Assembly: GCA_020718125.1 (NCBI GenBank)
Contig: DYDC01000027.1
Location: 1 to 16,344, forward strand
Source of the DNA: Methylacidiphilum sp.
GTDB taxonomy: Bacteria; Verrucomicrobiota; Verrucomicrobiia; CAIQCK01
DNA length: 16,344 bases
Direction: 5' to 3'
Shown here piece by piece: positions 1 through 7,068 of the stretch. Numbering within the stretch: the stretch's first letter is position 1; every line of letters begins with the position of its first letter. The notes beneath the pieces were generated by a model. It saw only the letters and a list, made by a program, of their open reading frames with translations. It made no database searches and was not told the DNA's origin. Both the position numbers and the translations under genes were made by a program.

Positions 1-40
1 CGGCCTTCTGTCGTCCCTACGGGACTCTGCCATCACGGGC

Positions 41-122
41 GGCGTTCCCGGCACTAAAGTGCCGGGCTATTCTCGTCCGTCCCTCTGGGACTTGATCGTG
101 GCGCGTGTGTCAAGTTGCGCCC
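41..122. repeat. dispersed palindromic repeat, copy 1
   Basis: An 82-bp segment that recurs at 6871-6952 in the same orientation with only three differences (at 56, 88 and 102). It contains a near-perfect hairpin at 47-66 with a 9-bp stem (CCCGGCACT / AGTGCCGGG) and an AA loop, and a second 5-bp hairpin at 79-91 (GTCCC-TCT-GGGAC). A related hairpin GTCCC-TAC-GGGAC lies just outside at 13-25. Repeats of this kind behave like REP/BIME elements, non-coding units often scattered by a RAYT-type transposase. That class assignment is inference; the two copies and the hairpins are seen directly. Confidence 0.8.
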
Positions 123-157
123 CGCAGCCACGGGCGCATCCGCGCACTGCCCCCGAT

Positions 158-349
158 TTAGTTCTGGGTCCAGAGCTCCTCCCACTGATGATTGTGGCGT
201 GCTTCGGTCAGAGACCCGAGATGCCGCAGGCCTTCGACCGTCCAAAACTGTCCCGGTCGCTTGAACCGGCATTGTCTCTGACGACAGGCCGATTCCACTG
301 GACCCGATCCGATCGGCCAGCCGCGGCGCGCCAGCCGCTGGCAGTTCAT
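158..349 (-). pseudogene. IS transposase C-terminal fragment (ISKra4/ISLre2-like)
   Basis: The minus frame encodes about 63 residues ending in a stop. It contains RRGWPIGSGPVESACRQ, then RFKRPGQFW and a tail with QWEELW. The GSGxVES motif carries the last acidic residue of the DDE catalytic triad in ISKra4/ISLre2-type transposases, and the following (K/R)R-K-x-G-x-x-W segment is typical of their C-termini. Everything N-terminal of this is missing: directly upstream, at about 357, the sequence switches to an unrelated nuclease fragment in another frame. The piece is therefore the dead 3' end of an insertion sequence. The exact IS family is uncertain. Confidence 0.6.
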
Positions 350-356
350 CCGCCCG

Positions 357-650
357 GTTGAAGATTTCGTGCAACAACGCCGCCAAGCGATAACCCGCCA
401 GCGCGACGCGCTCGCGCACCACTCGCCGCGCGTTCGTCACGCAGGCCGCGCCCGGCGTGTCGTGCGGTTCGAGGCCGGCGTAGGCGGTGGACTTCGCCAG
501 CGCGTTGAAGATTTCGTGCAACAACGCCGCCAAGCGATAACCCGCCAGCGCGACGCGCTCGCGCACCACTCGCCGCGCGTTCGTCACGCAGGCCGCGCCC
601 GGCGTGTCGTGCGGTTCGAGGCCGGCGTAGGCGGTGGACTTCGCCAGCGC
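357..650. repeat. perfect 147-bp tandem duplication
   Basis: Bases 357-503 are repeated without a single mismatch at 504-650. The unit is 147 bp (49 codons), so the minus reading frame stays open across both copies. The outer boundaries share only about 2 bp (GT), which suggests slippage or illegitimate recombination. Identity at every synonymous site means the event is recent, or is an assembly artefact. Confidence 0.95.
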
Positions 651-689
651 GTGGCTTTCCTGCGCCCAACATTCGAAGTCGGCCAACTG
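357..689 (-). pseudogene. S1/P1-type nuclease C-terminal fragment with internal duplication
   Basis: The minus frame reads CWAQESHALAKSTAYAGL, then VVRERVALAGYRLAALLHEIF. This matches the C-terminal pattern of S1/P1 nucleases (zinc-dependent single-strand nucleases): a W..ESh.lA..aY segment followed by a helix with AG.RLA.lLn. The N-terminal two thirds, including most zinc ligands, is absent; upstream of 690 the frame runs into a palindromic repeat. The 49-residue block from ALAKST to HEIFN occurs twice, identically and in frame. The fragment is fused at 357 to an IS transposase tail. It cannot be a working nuclease. The family call rests on motif recognition only. Confidence 0.6.
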
Positions 690-690
690 T

Positions 691-750
691 AGCGGCGGTC
701 TATGACCGCCGGTTGTTGTTCTCAACGATGACGGACGGCGGTCATACTCC
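691..750. repeat. second palindromic repeat element
   Basis: A hairpin at 693-711 has an 8-bp perfect stem (CGGCGGTC / GACCGCCG) around a TAT loop. The 11-mer TATGACCGCCG (701-711) recurs as its exact reverse complement CGGCGGTCATA at 736-746, giving a larger imperfect inverted repeat around a 24-bp spacer; the outer part of the right arm is degenerate. It separates the nuclease fragment from the next gene fragment. Its sequence is unrelated to the 82-bp repeat at 41-122. It looks like one unit of another dispersed palindromic family, which cannot be proven from one copy. Confidence 0.6.
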
Positions 751-784
751 GCAAGTTGCGATTGATGAACGCGAAGACTTCGCG

Positions 785-997
785 GGTGTGGGTGAAGCGA
801 GGGTGGAATTGGAAGGCCGGCAGGTTGGCGCGGAGGCGATCATCACGGCGACGATCAACGGGCTGAAAGCCGAGGCGATGGTGAAAGTTATTTCTAAACG
901 AGAGCCGCCGATTGAGCCGCGAGAAAAGAAGGAGCGCGGCGGACTCTTCCGCGATGTCAAATTCGACGCGTCTGCCGAACCTCGTCAGCCAGTTTAC
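785..997 (+). pseudogene. orphan gene fragment with Ig-like (Big_2-type) segment
   Basis: The plus frame carries VELEGRQVGAEAIITATING and AEAMVKVI, a pattern like the last strands of a bacterial Ig-like (Big_2) domain. It is followed by a charged linker and RGGLFRDVKFDASAEPRQ. The wording is protein-like and has no counterpart in the overlapping minus frames, so plus is probably the original coding strand. There is no credible start, since the left side runs into a palindromic repeat, and after about 997 the frame becomes featureless and stops at 1051. I recognise a piece of a larger secreted or multidomain protein but cannot name it. Confidence 0.4.
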
Positions 998-1053
998 CGC
1001 GGCGCACAACTGCCAGCACGCGCGCTCCGGTTTCAACATCTCTGTCCTTGAGG

Positions 1054-4000
1054 TCAGTTCTTCTCCAAAACCAACTCCACGCCGCTGAGCGCCGGGCCGA
1101 GCGAGGACGTGGCCGACTTCTGCAACCGGACTTCGAGTTGCGGGCTGAGTTGCACGTTCTTGAATTCCTTCACGACGCCGCGGTTGGCGGCGCCGGCAGC
1201 TTTGACGATATCGAAGTCTTTCAGCGCCGGATGGCCTTGCAGGAGCACGTCGAACACGCGCTGGCCCGGCGCGATGTTGTCCGGTTCCATGAAGTAGAGC
1301 CGCACGGTGTAGCGCGCGGGCGGCAACGCAGGAAGCGTTGCGGCGGGTGCTGCTGCTGGCTCGGCGACCGTCTCGGTCGCAGCAGTAGGCGCGTCCGCAG
1401 CGGCAGCTTCGCCCTTGGCGGCGGCCTTGCCCTTGCCGGAGTCCTTGTCGCCTTCGTCGTCGTCCTTCGACCCGGCGGGCGCGGCGGGTGGCGGGGCCTT
1501 CGACGTCTGCGGCGTGATGACGATGAACTCGATGTCGCGCAAGCCGGACGCGACAACCCACGCGGGGCCGTCGCCAGTAACGGCGCTGGCGTGACGGCGG
1601 AAGAGGTTCGTGGACGCGCCGGTGATGGTCACGGGCAGTTGCGGCGAGACGCCGCCCGCGTTCGGATACTCGAGCCAGAGCGTGCCGTCGTCCGCGACGC
1701 GGTCGCCGGCCGCGCCGAGGTTGATGCCGACGCGCGCGATGCGCTTGCCCTCGGGCGTGTCGAGGCCGGCGAGGTTGCAGGTCCACATCTCGACCTCCGG
1801 CATCGGGACGAGCGCGAGCGAGGTCTGGTTCTGATACGGGCAACTGCACGTGCGCGTATAGTCGGGCGCGTTCAGCACGCCATTGGCAATGATGAGGTTG
1901 GCGCTGCAACCGCTCTTGAAGCCGCCGAGGTTGCCGGTGCCGGCGTGGGATTGCAGGTCGTAAAACCCGGCCGCGCCGGAGCGGAAGGTCATCACGTTCT
2001 CGGAGGCGACGGGTGTGTCGCAGCCGTAAGTGCGACAGACGCGCCAGGGTTGCGTCTCGCCGGTGAGCGGATTCGTGATCGTGTGCGGCTTGCCGTCGAG
2101 CAGGCTGTAAGCGCCGGCGGATTGCTTGTAGGAAGTCGGCGTGGTGATGATGAGGTCGTGGTGCAGGATGCAGGGGCCGCTGTATTTGAGGCTCGGATTC
2201 CTCCAAAGCTCGGAGCCGTCCTTGGCGCGGAGCACTGCCATGCCCTGCGGCGCTTCGTCCTTCAACCGGTCGGTGGCGCTCGCGCCGGCCTGCAGCAACA
2301 GGTCGCGTTCCTTTGAGTAGCCCAGCCACGAGCCGAAGATGTCCTTCGTGTTCTCCCACAACGCTCGGCCGCTGCGGAGGTCGAACGCGACGATGCGGTA
2401 GTTCGCGGCGACGTCCTTGCCCGCCCGCTTCGCCTTCTGCTCCGCGCTCTTCGGCAGGCGGTCGAGGCAATAAACGCGTCCCCCGCCGGCAACGATGCCG
2501 TTGTGGATGAATCCGTGTCGCGCGCCGGCCTGCCAGAGCAACTGGCCGGTGTGGCGATTGAACGCGGCCAGGCCGAGGCTCGCGGCGTAATCACCGATGC
2601 CCGTCACGGCGTTGAGGCCCATTGGCGAAAACCGTTTGTTGAAATGCGCGAAGCCGCTGCCGCCGAGCAGCACGTCGCCGCAGACGCCGATGTAGCCCCA
2701 CTCCGGCGCGGCGGCGCCGCCTTTGCCGGCGGGCAACTGGATGGTCCGCACGATCGCGCCCGTGACGGCATCGAGCACAACGCATTTGCTGCCGACCGCC
2801 ACATAGATGCGGTCCTCAGTCGCGACGAAGTTCGCGCCGCGGGCGTTGGCGCCGGGGATGTGCCGCTGGCTGTAGAGCGTCGTCAACGAATCCGCCAGAT
2901 GCGTGTCGTCGTAGTAGATGCCGCGTGTGTTGAGGCCGGGGATCGCCGTCTTCCACAACCGCCGGCCCGTGTAAACGTCGCGCGCGCTCAGGCAGTCCAT
3001 GCCTTCGAGAAACAGCCGCCCGCCAACCACCTGCTCGGACGGCCCGTGGCCGTGGCGCGGCAGCACGTCCATGTGCGTGTTGCCGCCGAACCACAACAGG
3101 CCGACCGGCAGCTTCAACGCGCGGTCGTCGGACTTCACCGAGTTGGCCACGTCGCCGTATTGGTGCGTCCAGTCCGCCGCGCCGGGCAATGCGCCCTCGC
3201 GGACCACGCGCACGGCGTTGCCGACGACTTGTGTTTTCGCGCCCGGCAATCCGGCGGCGTTGACCTTCGCACCGGCGACCCAGAGCGACCCGCCGTAGGG
3301 CCGGACCGAGTCATACACTTTGCGCAACGTCGCCGCATCGCCGAGCCGCGCCGCAAACGAACCGCCCGCCACCACGAGACTCGCGACGTAAGGCGGCGCG
3401 CCGAACGCCGCCGGGTCGGCGGCCAGCAAGGCGACGCGCGAGCCGTAGAGTCCGGCCGCGTCGAGCTGGCGGCGCAGCCGGGCCACTTTTGCGGCGTCGG
3501 AGTCCACGCCGATGATTTGCAGGCGGGACGATGCCGCCAGCGCCGTGATGAGCGTGCCGTCGTCGAGGCCGAGGCAGAACGCGTAGCCGTCAACGGCGCC
3601 GGTGTGCGCGACGATGGCGCGGGCCTGCTCCAGCGCGGCGGGTGGCGGCGCGAGCGGGCGCGCCTGTTCCTTGATTGTCGGCGCGGCGCCGGAACCCTGA
3701 CCGAAGGCCATGATGCGACCTTCGAGCGTCACGGCGAACAACATGTCGTTGGCTGCGAGCAAGCGACGCACGTGGCCTCGCACGGGCTGTGACCACACGA
3801 CAGAGGGTTTCTCGCCGGGTTTGGGGACCGAGATCGCGACAATCGCGTTGGAACCGGCGGCGTAGAGCCGGCCGCCCGCGCGGATCATGTCGCCGGAACC
3901 GTCCGCCTTGATCTCCCACTGCAACGACTTGTCCGCATTCCAAGCCTGGATCACTGGCGATGGCTGGCCGGACGGGCCGCTCTCCTTCACACGGCTCAAT

Positions 4001-5172
4001 GCGGCCTCGACAACCTGGACGTTCTTCGCGGCCGAGTTGGCGGCAGCGTTGGCTTTCTGGGTGGCGGTCTCGTCGCCGAGCGCATGCGCGTCGGCGAGTT
4101 CCCCCCTGGCCTTCACTTCACCGTAGCGGGCCGCCTCCAGTTTCTGTTCAAGCTCCGCGAGCGCGGCAAAGTCCGCGGGATAGTCCGCTGCGCAATAAAC
4201 ATGCGCCTTGCCCAACACAGGCTCGTTGGCGGCGAACGACATCTTCTTGCCGGTCGCGAGGTCGTGGGCGCGCGTGCCGCGCCCGCGCGTGTGGACGAAG
4301 AACTCCTTCTCGTTCGCCATCACTACTGACCCGCCGGTGCCCTTGCTTGACTCGGCGATGTTGAAATAGAGGAACTTCCCCGTCGCGCGCTCGAACGCGG
4401 CGGGAATGGAGCGTCCGCCCGGCACGAGCAGCAGTTTTTCTGTGGCCACGAGCGCCCCCTGCGGCGCGACGCCGGCGAACGCGGGCGCGTTGTGCGGCTG
4501 CTTGATGTATTGCGCGCCGGTGCCGTCGTTGACCCAGACCGGCTTGCCGGTCGCGGCGTCGAGCGCATGGATGAACGTGCCCATGAACGGCCAGATGCTC
4601 GCCGCGAAATACACGACGCCGTCGCGCACCACCGGCCCGCCGCGCGCGGGCCACGCGGAGACCAGCCGGCTGTTGCCGAGGGCCTTGCGGTCCGAAGGGC
4701 CGCCGCGGAATCTCCACACCAGCCTGCCATCGGCGGCGTTCACGCAGTAGAGGCAGCCGTCGTCGCTGGCGAAATAAACCCGGCCCTGCGCCGCCGCGGG
4801 CGCAAGCCGCACCGGGCCGTCGGCGTAGAACGTCCACGCCTCGCGCCCCGTGCGGATGTCCAGCGCCACCAGCTTGTCGGCGTCGTTAAACCCGGCGAAC
4901 ATCTTGTCGCCAAGCACCACCGGCTCGAAGACGGTATCGAACGGCATGAGGTCCCGGTTCAACGGATCCTCCCACGCCGGCACGCGCGGCGAAAACTCGC
5001 GCACCCAGCGCAGCGTCATCCGCGCGGGCGGTTTCTCCGGCGAGTCGGCCGCGCGACTGGCGTTGCAGCGCCACTGCGGCCAGTCGGCGGCATCAAGCGT
5101 CGCCGGCGCGAGTGTTGACAGCGTAATGAATATGGAAAGGGAAACAAGAGACAGGCTCGATCGTGGCTGCAT
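1054..5172 (-). CDS. secreted PQQ-type beta-propeller protein with methyltransferase-like insert and malectin-like C-terminus
   Basis: The product is 1372 aa. Residues 1-29 are a signal peptide ending near LDAADW. Residues 30-490 hold PQQ-type propeller blades (LVALDIRTGREAWTFYA, LYCVNAADGRLVWRF), interrupted by a helical, coiled-coil-like insertion at about 335-397. Residues 513-660 resemble a Rossmann methyltransferase (CLGLDDGTL, then IIGVDSDAAKVARLRRQL), but motif I is LGLDDG rather than LGCGDG, so catalysis is doubtful. A second propeller spans about 668-1180 (DVYTGRRLWKT, GLAAFNRHTGQLLWQ). An Ala/Pro/Asp/Lys-rich linker leads to a malectin-like carbohydrate-binding domain at 1287-1372 (RYTVRLYFMEPDNIAPGQRV). 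Such large proteins are common in planctomycetes and verrucomicrobia, with no established function. The ATG at 5170-5172 precedes the signal peptide; no clear ribosome-binding site is visible. The gene is divergent from the one at 5265. Confidence 0.9.
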   Translation of the reverse strand: MQPRSSLSLVSLSIFITLSTLAPATLDAADWPQWRCNASRAADSPEKPPARMTLRWVREFSPRVPAWEDPLNRDLMPFDTVFEPVVLGDKMFAGFNDADKLVALDIRTGREAWTFYADGPVRLAPAAAQGRVYFASDDGCLYCVNAADGRLVWRFRGGPSDRKALGNSRLVSAWPARGGPVVRDGVVYFAASIWPFMGTFIHALDAATGKPVWVNDGTGAQYIKQPHNAPAFAGVAPQGALVATEKLLLVPGGRSIPAAFERATGKFLYFNIAESSKGTGGSVVMANEKEFFVHTRGRGTRAHDLATGKKMSFAANEPVLGKAHVYCAADYPADFAALAELEQKLEAARYGEVKARGELADAHALGDETATQKANAAANSAAKNVQVVEAALSRVKESGPSGQPSPVIQAWNADKSLQWEIKADGSGDMIRAGGRLYAAGSNAIVAISVPKPGEKPSVVWSQPVRGHVRRLLAANDMLFAVTLEGRIMAFGQGSGAAPTIKEQARPLAPPPAALEQARAIVAHTGAVDGYAFCLGLDDGTLITALAASSRLQIIGVDSDAAKVARLRRQLDAAGLYGSRVALLAADPAAFGAPPYVASLVVAGGSFAARLGDAATLRKVYDSVRPYGGSLWVAGAKVNAAGLPGAKTQVVGNAVRVVREGALPGAADWTHQYGDVANSVKSDDRALKLPVGLLWFGGNTHMDVLPRHGHGPSEQVVGGRLFLEGMDCLSARDVYTGRRLWKTAIPGLNTRGIYYDDTHLADSLTTLYSQRHIPGANARGANFVATEDRIYVAVGSKCVVLDAVTGAIVRTIQLPAGKGGAAAPEWGYIGVCGDVLLGGSGFAHFNKRFSPMGLNAVTGIGDYAASLGLAAFNRHTGQLLWQAGARHGFIHNGIVAGGGRVYCLDRLPKSAEQKAKRAGKDVAANYRIVAFDLRSGRALWENTKDIFGSWLGYSKERDLLLQAGASATDRLKDEAPQGMAVLRAKDGSELWRNPSLKYSGPCILHHDLIITTPTSYKQSAGAYSLLDGKPHTITNPLTGETQPWRVCRTYGCDTPVASENVMTFRSGAAGFYDLQSHAGTGNLGGFKSGCSANLIIANGVLNAPDYTRTCSCPYQNQTSLALVPMPEVEMWTCNLAGLDTPEGKRIARVGINLGAAGDRVADDGTLWLEYPNAGGVSPQLPVTITGASTNLFRRHASAVTGDGPAWVVASGLRDIEFIVITPQTSKAPPPAAPAGSKDDDEGDKDSGKGKAAAKGEAAAADAPTAATETVAEPAAAPAATLPALPPARYTVRLYFMEPDNIAPGQRVFDVLLQGHPALKDFDIVKAAGAANRGVVKEFKNVQLSPQLEVRLQKSATSSLGPALSGVELVLEKN

Positions 5173-5264
5173 GGCGGCGGCAGGCTAACGCATCGGCGCG
5201 CAGAAAGGCAAACGGAAGCTCGAACCGGGCGATGGGCCAGCGTCAGACTCGCCGCCGCCTGACA

Positions 5265-5970
5265 ATGAAGCGACCTTCTCATCCTATTGCGAGACGTGTG
5301 GCAACAATGCTCGTTGTGGCAAGCGTTGGCATCCTGCCCGGCTTGGTCTGCGGCGGGGAGGCGCGCGCGGCCCGGCGCTTGTTTCTCGATCCGGCTTTCG
5401 TTCAGGAGGCTAAGGGCGTCGTGTTGCGCGTCAATCCGGCGCGGCGGCGCGAGATTGTCATCCGGCCCGACCGGCCGTGGGAGCAGATCATGATCAGCTT
5501 CTACCTCACCGTGCTCGACGAGGAGGGCAAGTTGCGCATGTGGTATATCTGCCGCGACAAGCAGAACCGCCCCAACGTCGCCTACGCCGAATCGCGCGAC
5601 GGCGTTCGCTGGACCAAGCCCAACCTCGGCATCGTGGAATACGATCGTCCTTTACCTGCGCGCATGGAACTGTCCCGACGTGAAGCATCGCTATCGCAAA
5701 GTCGTCCGCACGGAAGCGTCGAGTCTGACCACTCCGATGGATGTCGGTCCGTCGGAAAAGAGCCTCTACATGTGGGGCAAAGAGAAGGTTCCTGTCATCG
5801 GCAACGAGCTCCCCACGGTCTTCGCGGCGGACGAAAAGGACCCGCCGGACAGCACCGGCGCGCTGGGCCAACTGCGAGTTGGCTTGCAGGACACCGAAGG
5901 CAAGCCGATCAGCGGTTTCGGCACGGACGACTGTGAACTCCTCCGGACCAATTCCACGCGCGCAGAAGTG
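5265..5970 (+). pseudogene. GH32/43-like secreted protein, frameshifted and internally deleted
   Basis: The ATG at 5265 opens a signal peptide (MKRPSHPIARRVATMLVVAS...GGEARA), then a mature start with FLDPAFVQEAKGVVLRVNP, RMWYICRDKQNRPNVAYAES and RDGVRWTKPNLGIVEYD. This is typical of secreted GH32/GH43-superfamily-like proteins of planctomycetes and verrucomicrobia. At about 5644 the homology moves to the +1 frame (YLRAWNCPDVKHRYRKVVRT, MDVGPSEKSLYMWGKEKVP). After VFAADEKDPPD (about 5850) it jumps straight to a C-terminal-like GQLRVGLQDTEGKPISGFG, so the central propeller is missing. Near 5970 it is cut by a group II intron fragment. Only about a third to a half of a normal protein remains and it is surely inactive. 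The start lies 92 bp from the divergent propeller gene, implying a once-shared promoter region. Confidence 0.75.
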
Positions 5971-5972
5971 AG

Positions 5973-6497
5973 GCGGACGACTTCGTGATCCTGTGCCGCA
6001 GCGAGGCCGGGGCGCAACGCGCGTTGGCGGCGGTGCGAGCGTGGGTGAGCGAGGCGGGGCTGAGCTTGCATCCTGAAAAGACGCGCGTGGTGGACGCGAG
6101 CGCGCCCGGAGGCTTCGACTTCCTGGGGTATCACTTCGAGCGCGGCATGAGATGGCCGCGGGCGAAAAGCCTGAAGAAGTTGAAGGAACGGGTGCGAGCG
6201 AAGACCCCGCGACTGGACGGGCGGAGCCTGCGGGCAATCATCACCGGCGTGAACCGCGCCTTGCGGGGCTGGTATGGGTATTTCCAGCACAGCAAGGCCA
6301 ACGTGTTTGCGGCGGTGGATGGCTACGTGCGGCGACGGCTGCGGAGCCTGCTGGAAAAGCGACGGGGCCGCACCCGGCAAGGGCTGGGAGCGGCGCATCG
6401 CCGCTGGCCGAACGAGTGGTTTGCGCGCCGTGGGCTGCTGTCCTTGGCAGTGGAGCGCGAGTGGACGCGGACAATCGCAGGACTACGAACCCACTGA
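5973..6497 (+). pseudogene. ltrA: group II intron reverse transcriptase/maturase, 5'-truncated
   Basis: The frame begins ADDFVILCRSEAGAQRAL: the DD pair of the RT active site (normally YADD) survives but the Tyr and all upstream palm and finger domains are lost. It continues with LSLHPEKTRVVDA, FDFLGYHFERG (RT domain 7), the maturase/X-domain segment SLRAIITGVNRALRGWYGYF, and a tail RRWPNEWFARRGLLSL that is conserved in this group of intron proteins. About 174 residues remain out of roughly 400-500 in intact homologues. A GTG at 5985 could initiate a short product, but without the fingers and palm it would have no RT activity. The stop is TGA at 6495-6497. Confidence 0.85.
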
Positions 6498-6502
6498 CTG
6501 GA

Positions 6503-6535
6503 GAGCCGGATGCGGGAGACCCGCCCGTCCGGTTC
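6503..6535 (+). ncRNA. group II intron domain V
   Basis: The segment starts GAGCCGGATGCGGGAGACCC and ends CGTCCGGTTC. Outer pairing GAGCCGGA / TCCGGTTC and inner pairing GCGGG / CCCGC around a GAGA-like tetraloop give the short two-helix hairpin that defines domain V, the catalytic core of group II introns. It starts 5 bp after the RT stop codon, which is the usual arrangement. Confidence 0.85.
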
Positions 6536-6538
6536 GGA

Positions 6539-6576
6539 GGGAGGGGTGAAGTTCAATCCTTCATCCCTACCCCTAT
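6539..6576 (+). ncRNA. group II intron domain VI with bulged branch-point A and 3' end
   Basis: Bases 6539-6551 pair with 6559-6572 around a 7-nt loop. The stem has one unpaired base on the 3' side, A6569, followed by CCCCTAT. A bulged A seven or eight nucleotides before the 3' splice site is the hallmark lariat branch point of domain VI, and the inferred intron end AT (6575-6576) fits the AY rule. The 3' boundary is inference. Confidence 0.7.
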
Positions 6577-6583
6577 CTTTCAT

Positions 6584-6609
6584 GGCGGCTGCAACGTCCT
6601 GCAACCGCC
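6584..6609. other. hairpin just downstream of intron end
   Basis: GGCGGCTGCA and TGCAACCGCC form a 10-bp stem with one mismatch around a 6-nt ACGTCC loop. No T-tract follows on either strand, so a classic intrinsic terminator is not supported. It lies between the intron end and the stop of the HicB-like gene and could end that minus-strand transcript weakly, or be part of the original intron target. Confidence 0.4.
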
Positions 6610-6619
6610 GTTACTATTG

Positions 6620-6856
6620 CTAAGCGGGGACGGCCTCACGCATGGGGCGCGTGCTCGCCGGAGGCAATTGCTTGCCCGCTTGGCGCAGTTCCTCCACCTC
6701 ATCCTGAACGAGGGCACAGAGCTGTTGATAGGTTTCTTCTTCCGTCGCCCCGTGACAGACGCCGCCCCACGGAAAGAGATCAGGGCAGTAGCCCGCATAG
6801 AAACCGTCTTCGTCATCCCAACGAACGAATTTCAAATACTGATCTTGCGCTTTCAT
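6620..6856 (-). CDS. HicB-like antitoxin (orphan)
   Basis: The 78-aa product contains YLKFVRWDDEDGFYAGYCPD, then LFPWGGVCHGATEEETYQQL and a C-terminal helix. This matches the partly degraded RNase-H-like fold of HicB-family antitoxins (Y...v.wdDEdg.Y.g..PdL...ch..G.t.eEa). HicB normally neutralises the mRNA interferase HicA through this fold, and often carries a C-terminal DNA-binding domain, which is missing here. No HicA-like ORF (about 60-80 aa with the double-stranded-RNA-binding fold) is visible on either side, so this is an orphan. I chose the ATG at 6856 because the upstream in-frame extension runs through a dispersed palindromic repeat. Ribosome binding is weak (GAGA at the right distance). 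Confidence 0.7.
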   Translation of the reverse strand: MKAQDQYLKFVRWDDEDGFYAGYCPDLFPWGGVCHGATEEETYQQLCALVQDEVEELRQAGKQLPPASTRPMREAVPA

Positions 6857-6870
6857 TCGCTTATCTCGCG

Positions 6871-6952
6871 GGCGTTCCCGGCACTGAAGTGCCGGGCTAT
6901 TCTCGTCCGTCCCTCTGAGACTTGATCGTGGTGCGTGTGTCAAGTTGCGCCC
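6871..6952. repeat. dispersed palindromic repeat, copy 2
   Basis: Same element as at 41-122 with three differences in 82 bp. The change at 6886 falls in the hairpin loop, so the 9-bp stem at 6877-6896 is untouched; the change at 6918 breaks the second small hairpin. It begins 14 bp upstream of the HicB-like start codon and ends 116 bp before the ceramidase-like gene, so it sits inside the divergent intergenic region. Confidence 0.8.
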
Positions 6953-7001
6953 GTTGCCCGCGCCCTGCCATCCCCGTCGCCGCTGCCGGGAAATTGAATC
7001 T

Positions 7002-7029
7002 TTGCTTGCGGGCGCGTGTCCGGTAAACT
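7002..7029 (+). promoter_or_regulatory. candidate promoter for the ceramidase-like gene
   Basis: TTGCTT (7002-7007) and TAAACT (7024-7029) are separated by 16 bp and lie 40 bp before the ATG at 7069. This resembles a sigma-70-type -35/-10 pair, with four of six matches in each box. A short CGGCC...GGCCG hairpin (7035-7048) would lie in the leader. Weak evidence from sequence alone. Confidence 0.3.
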
Positions 7030-7068
7030 GCGCCCGGCCTTTGGGCCGCACACACGGACGACACGACG

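Larger units (their letters stand above)
5973..6576 (+). mobile_element. group II intron 3' fragment (RT/maturase tail plus domains V and VI)
   Basis: This is the 3' end of a bacterial group II intron: the C-terminal half of its reverse transcriptase/maturase (5973-6497), then domain V (6503-6535) and domain VI (6539-6576). Domains I-III and the N-terminal RT domains are absent, so the element cannot splice or move by itself. The left junction falls inside the catalytic YADD codons. The left flank is the GH32-like pseudogene; the right flank has no recognisable continuation of that gene, so this is not a clean intron insertion into it. Confidence 0.85.

Noticed and set aside
357..650. Repeat pair considered as a CRISPR array
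   Set aside because: Only two 147-bp contiguous units with no spacers.
54..725. Single 223-aa minus ORF taken as one gene
   Set aside because: It joins a nuclease fragment, an out-of-frame transposase tail and a dispersed repeat; open only by chance and because the duplication is a multiple of three.
722..2470. Long minus-strand ORF of 582 aa, and plus-strand ORFs 1048-2316 and 2503-3792
   Set aside because: Arg/Ala/His-rich shadows of the propeller gene in GC-rich DNA; no domain recognisable.
6584..6609. Intrinsic terminator
   Set aside because: Good stem but no T-tract on either strand; kept only as a hairpin.
6620..7051. 143-aa version of the HicB-like protein
   Set aside because: The extra N-terminus is translated from the palindromic repeat and is not HicB-like.
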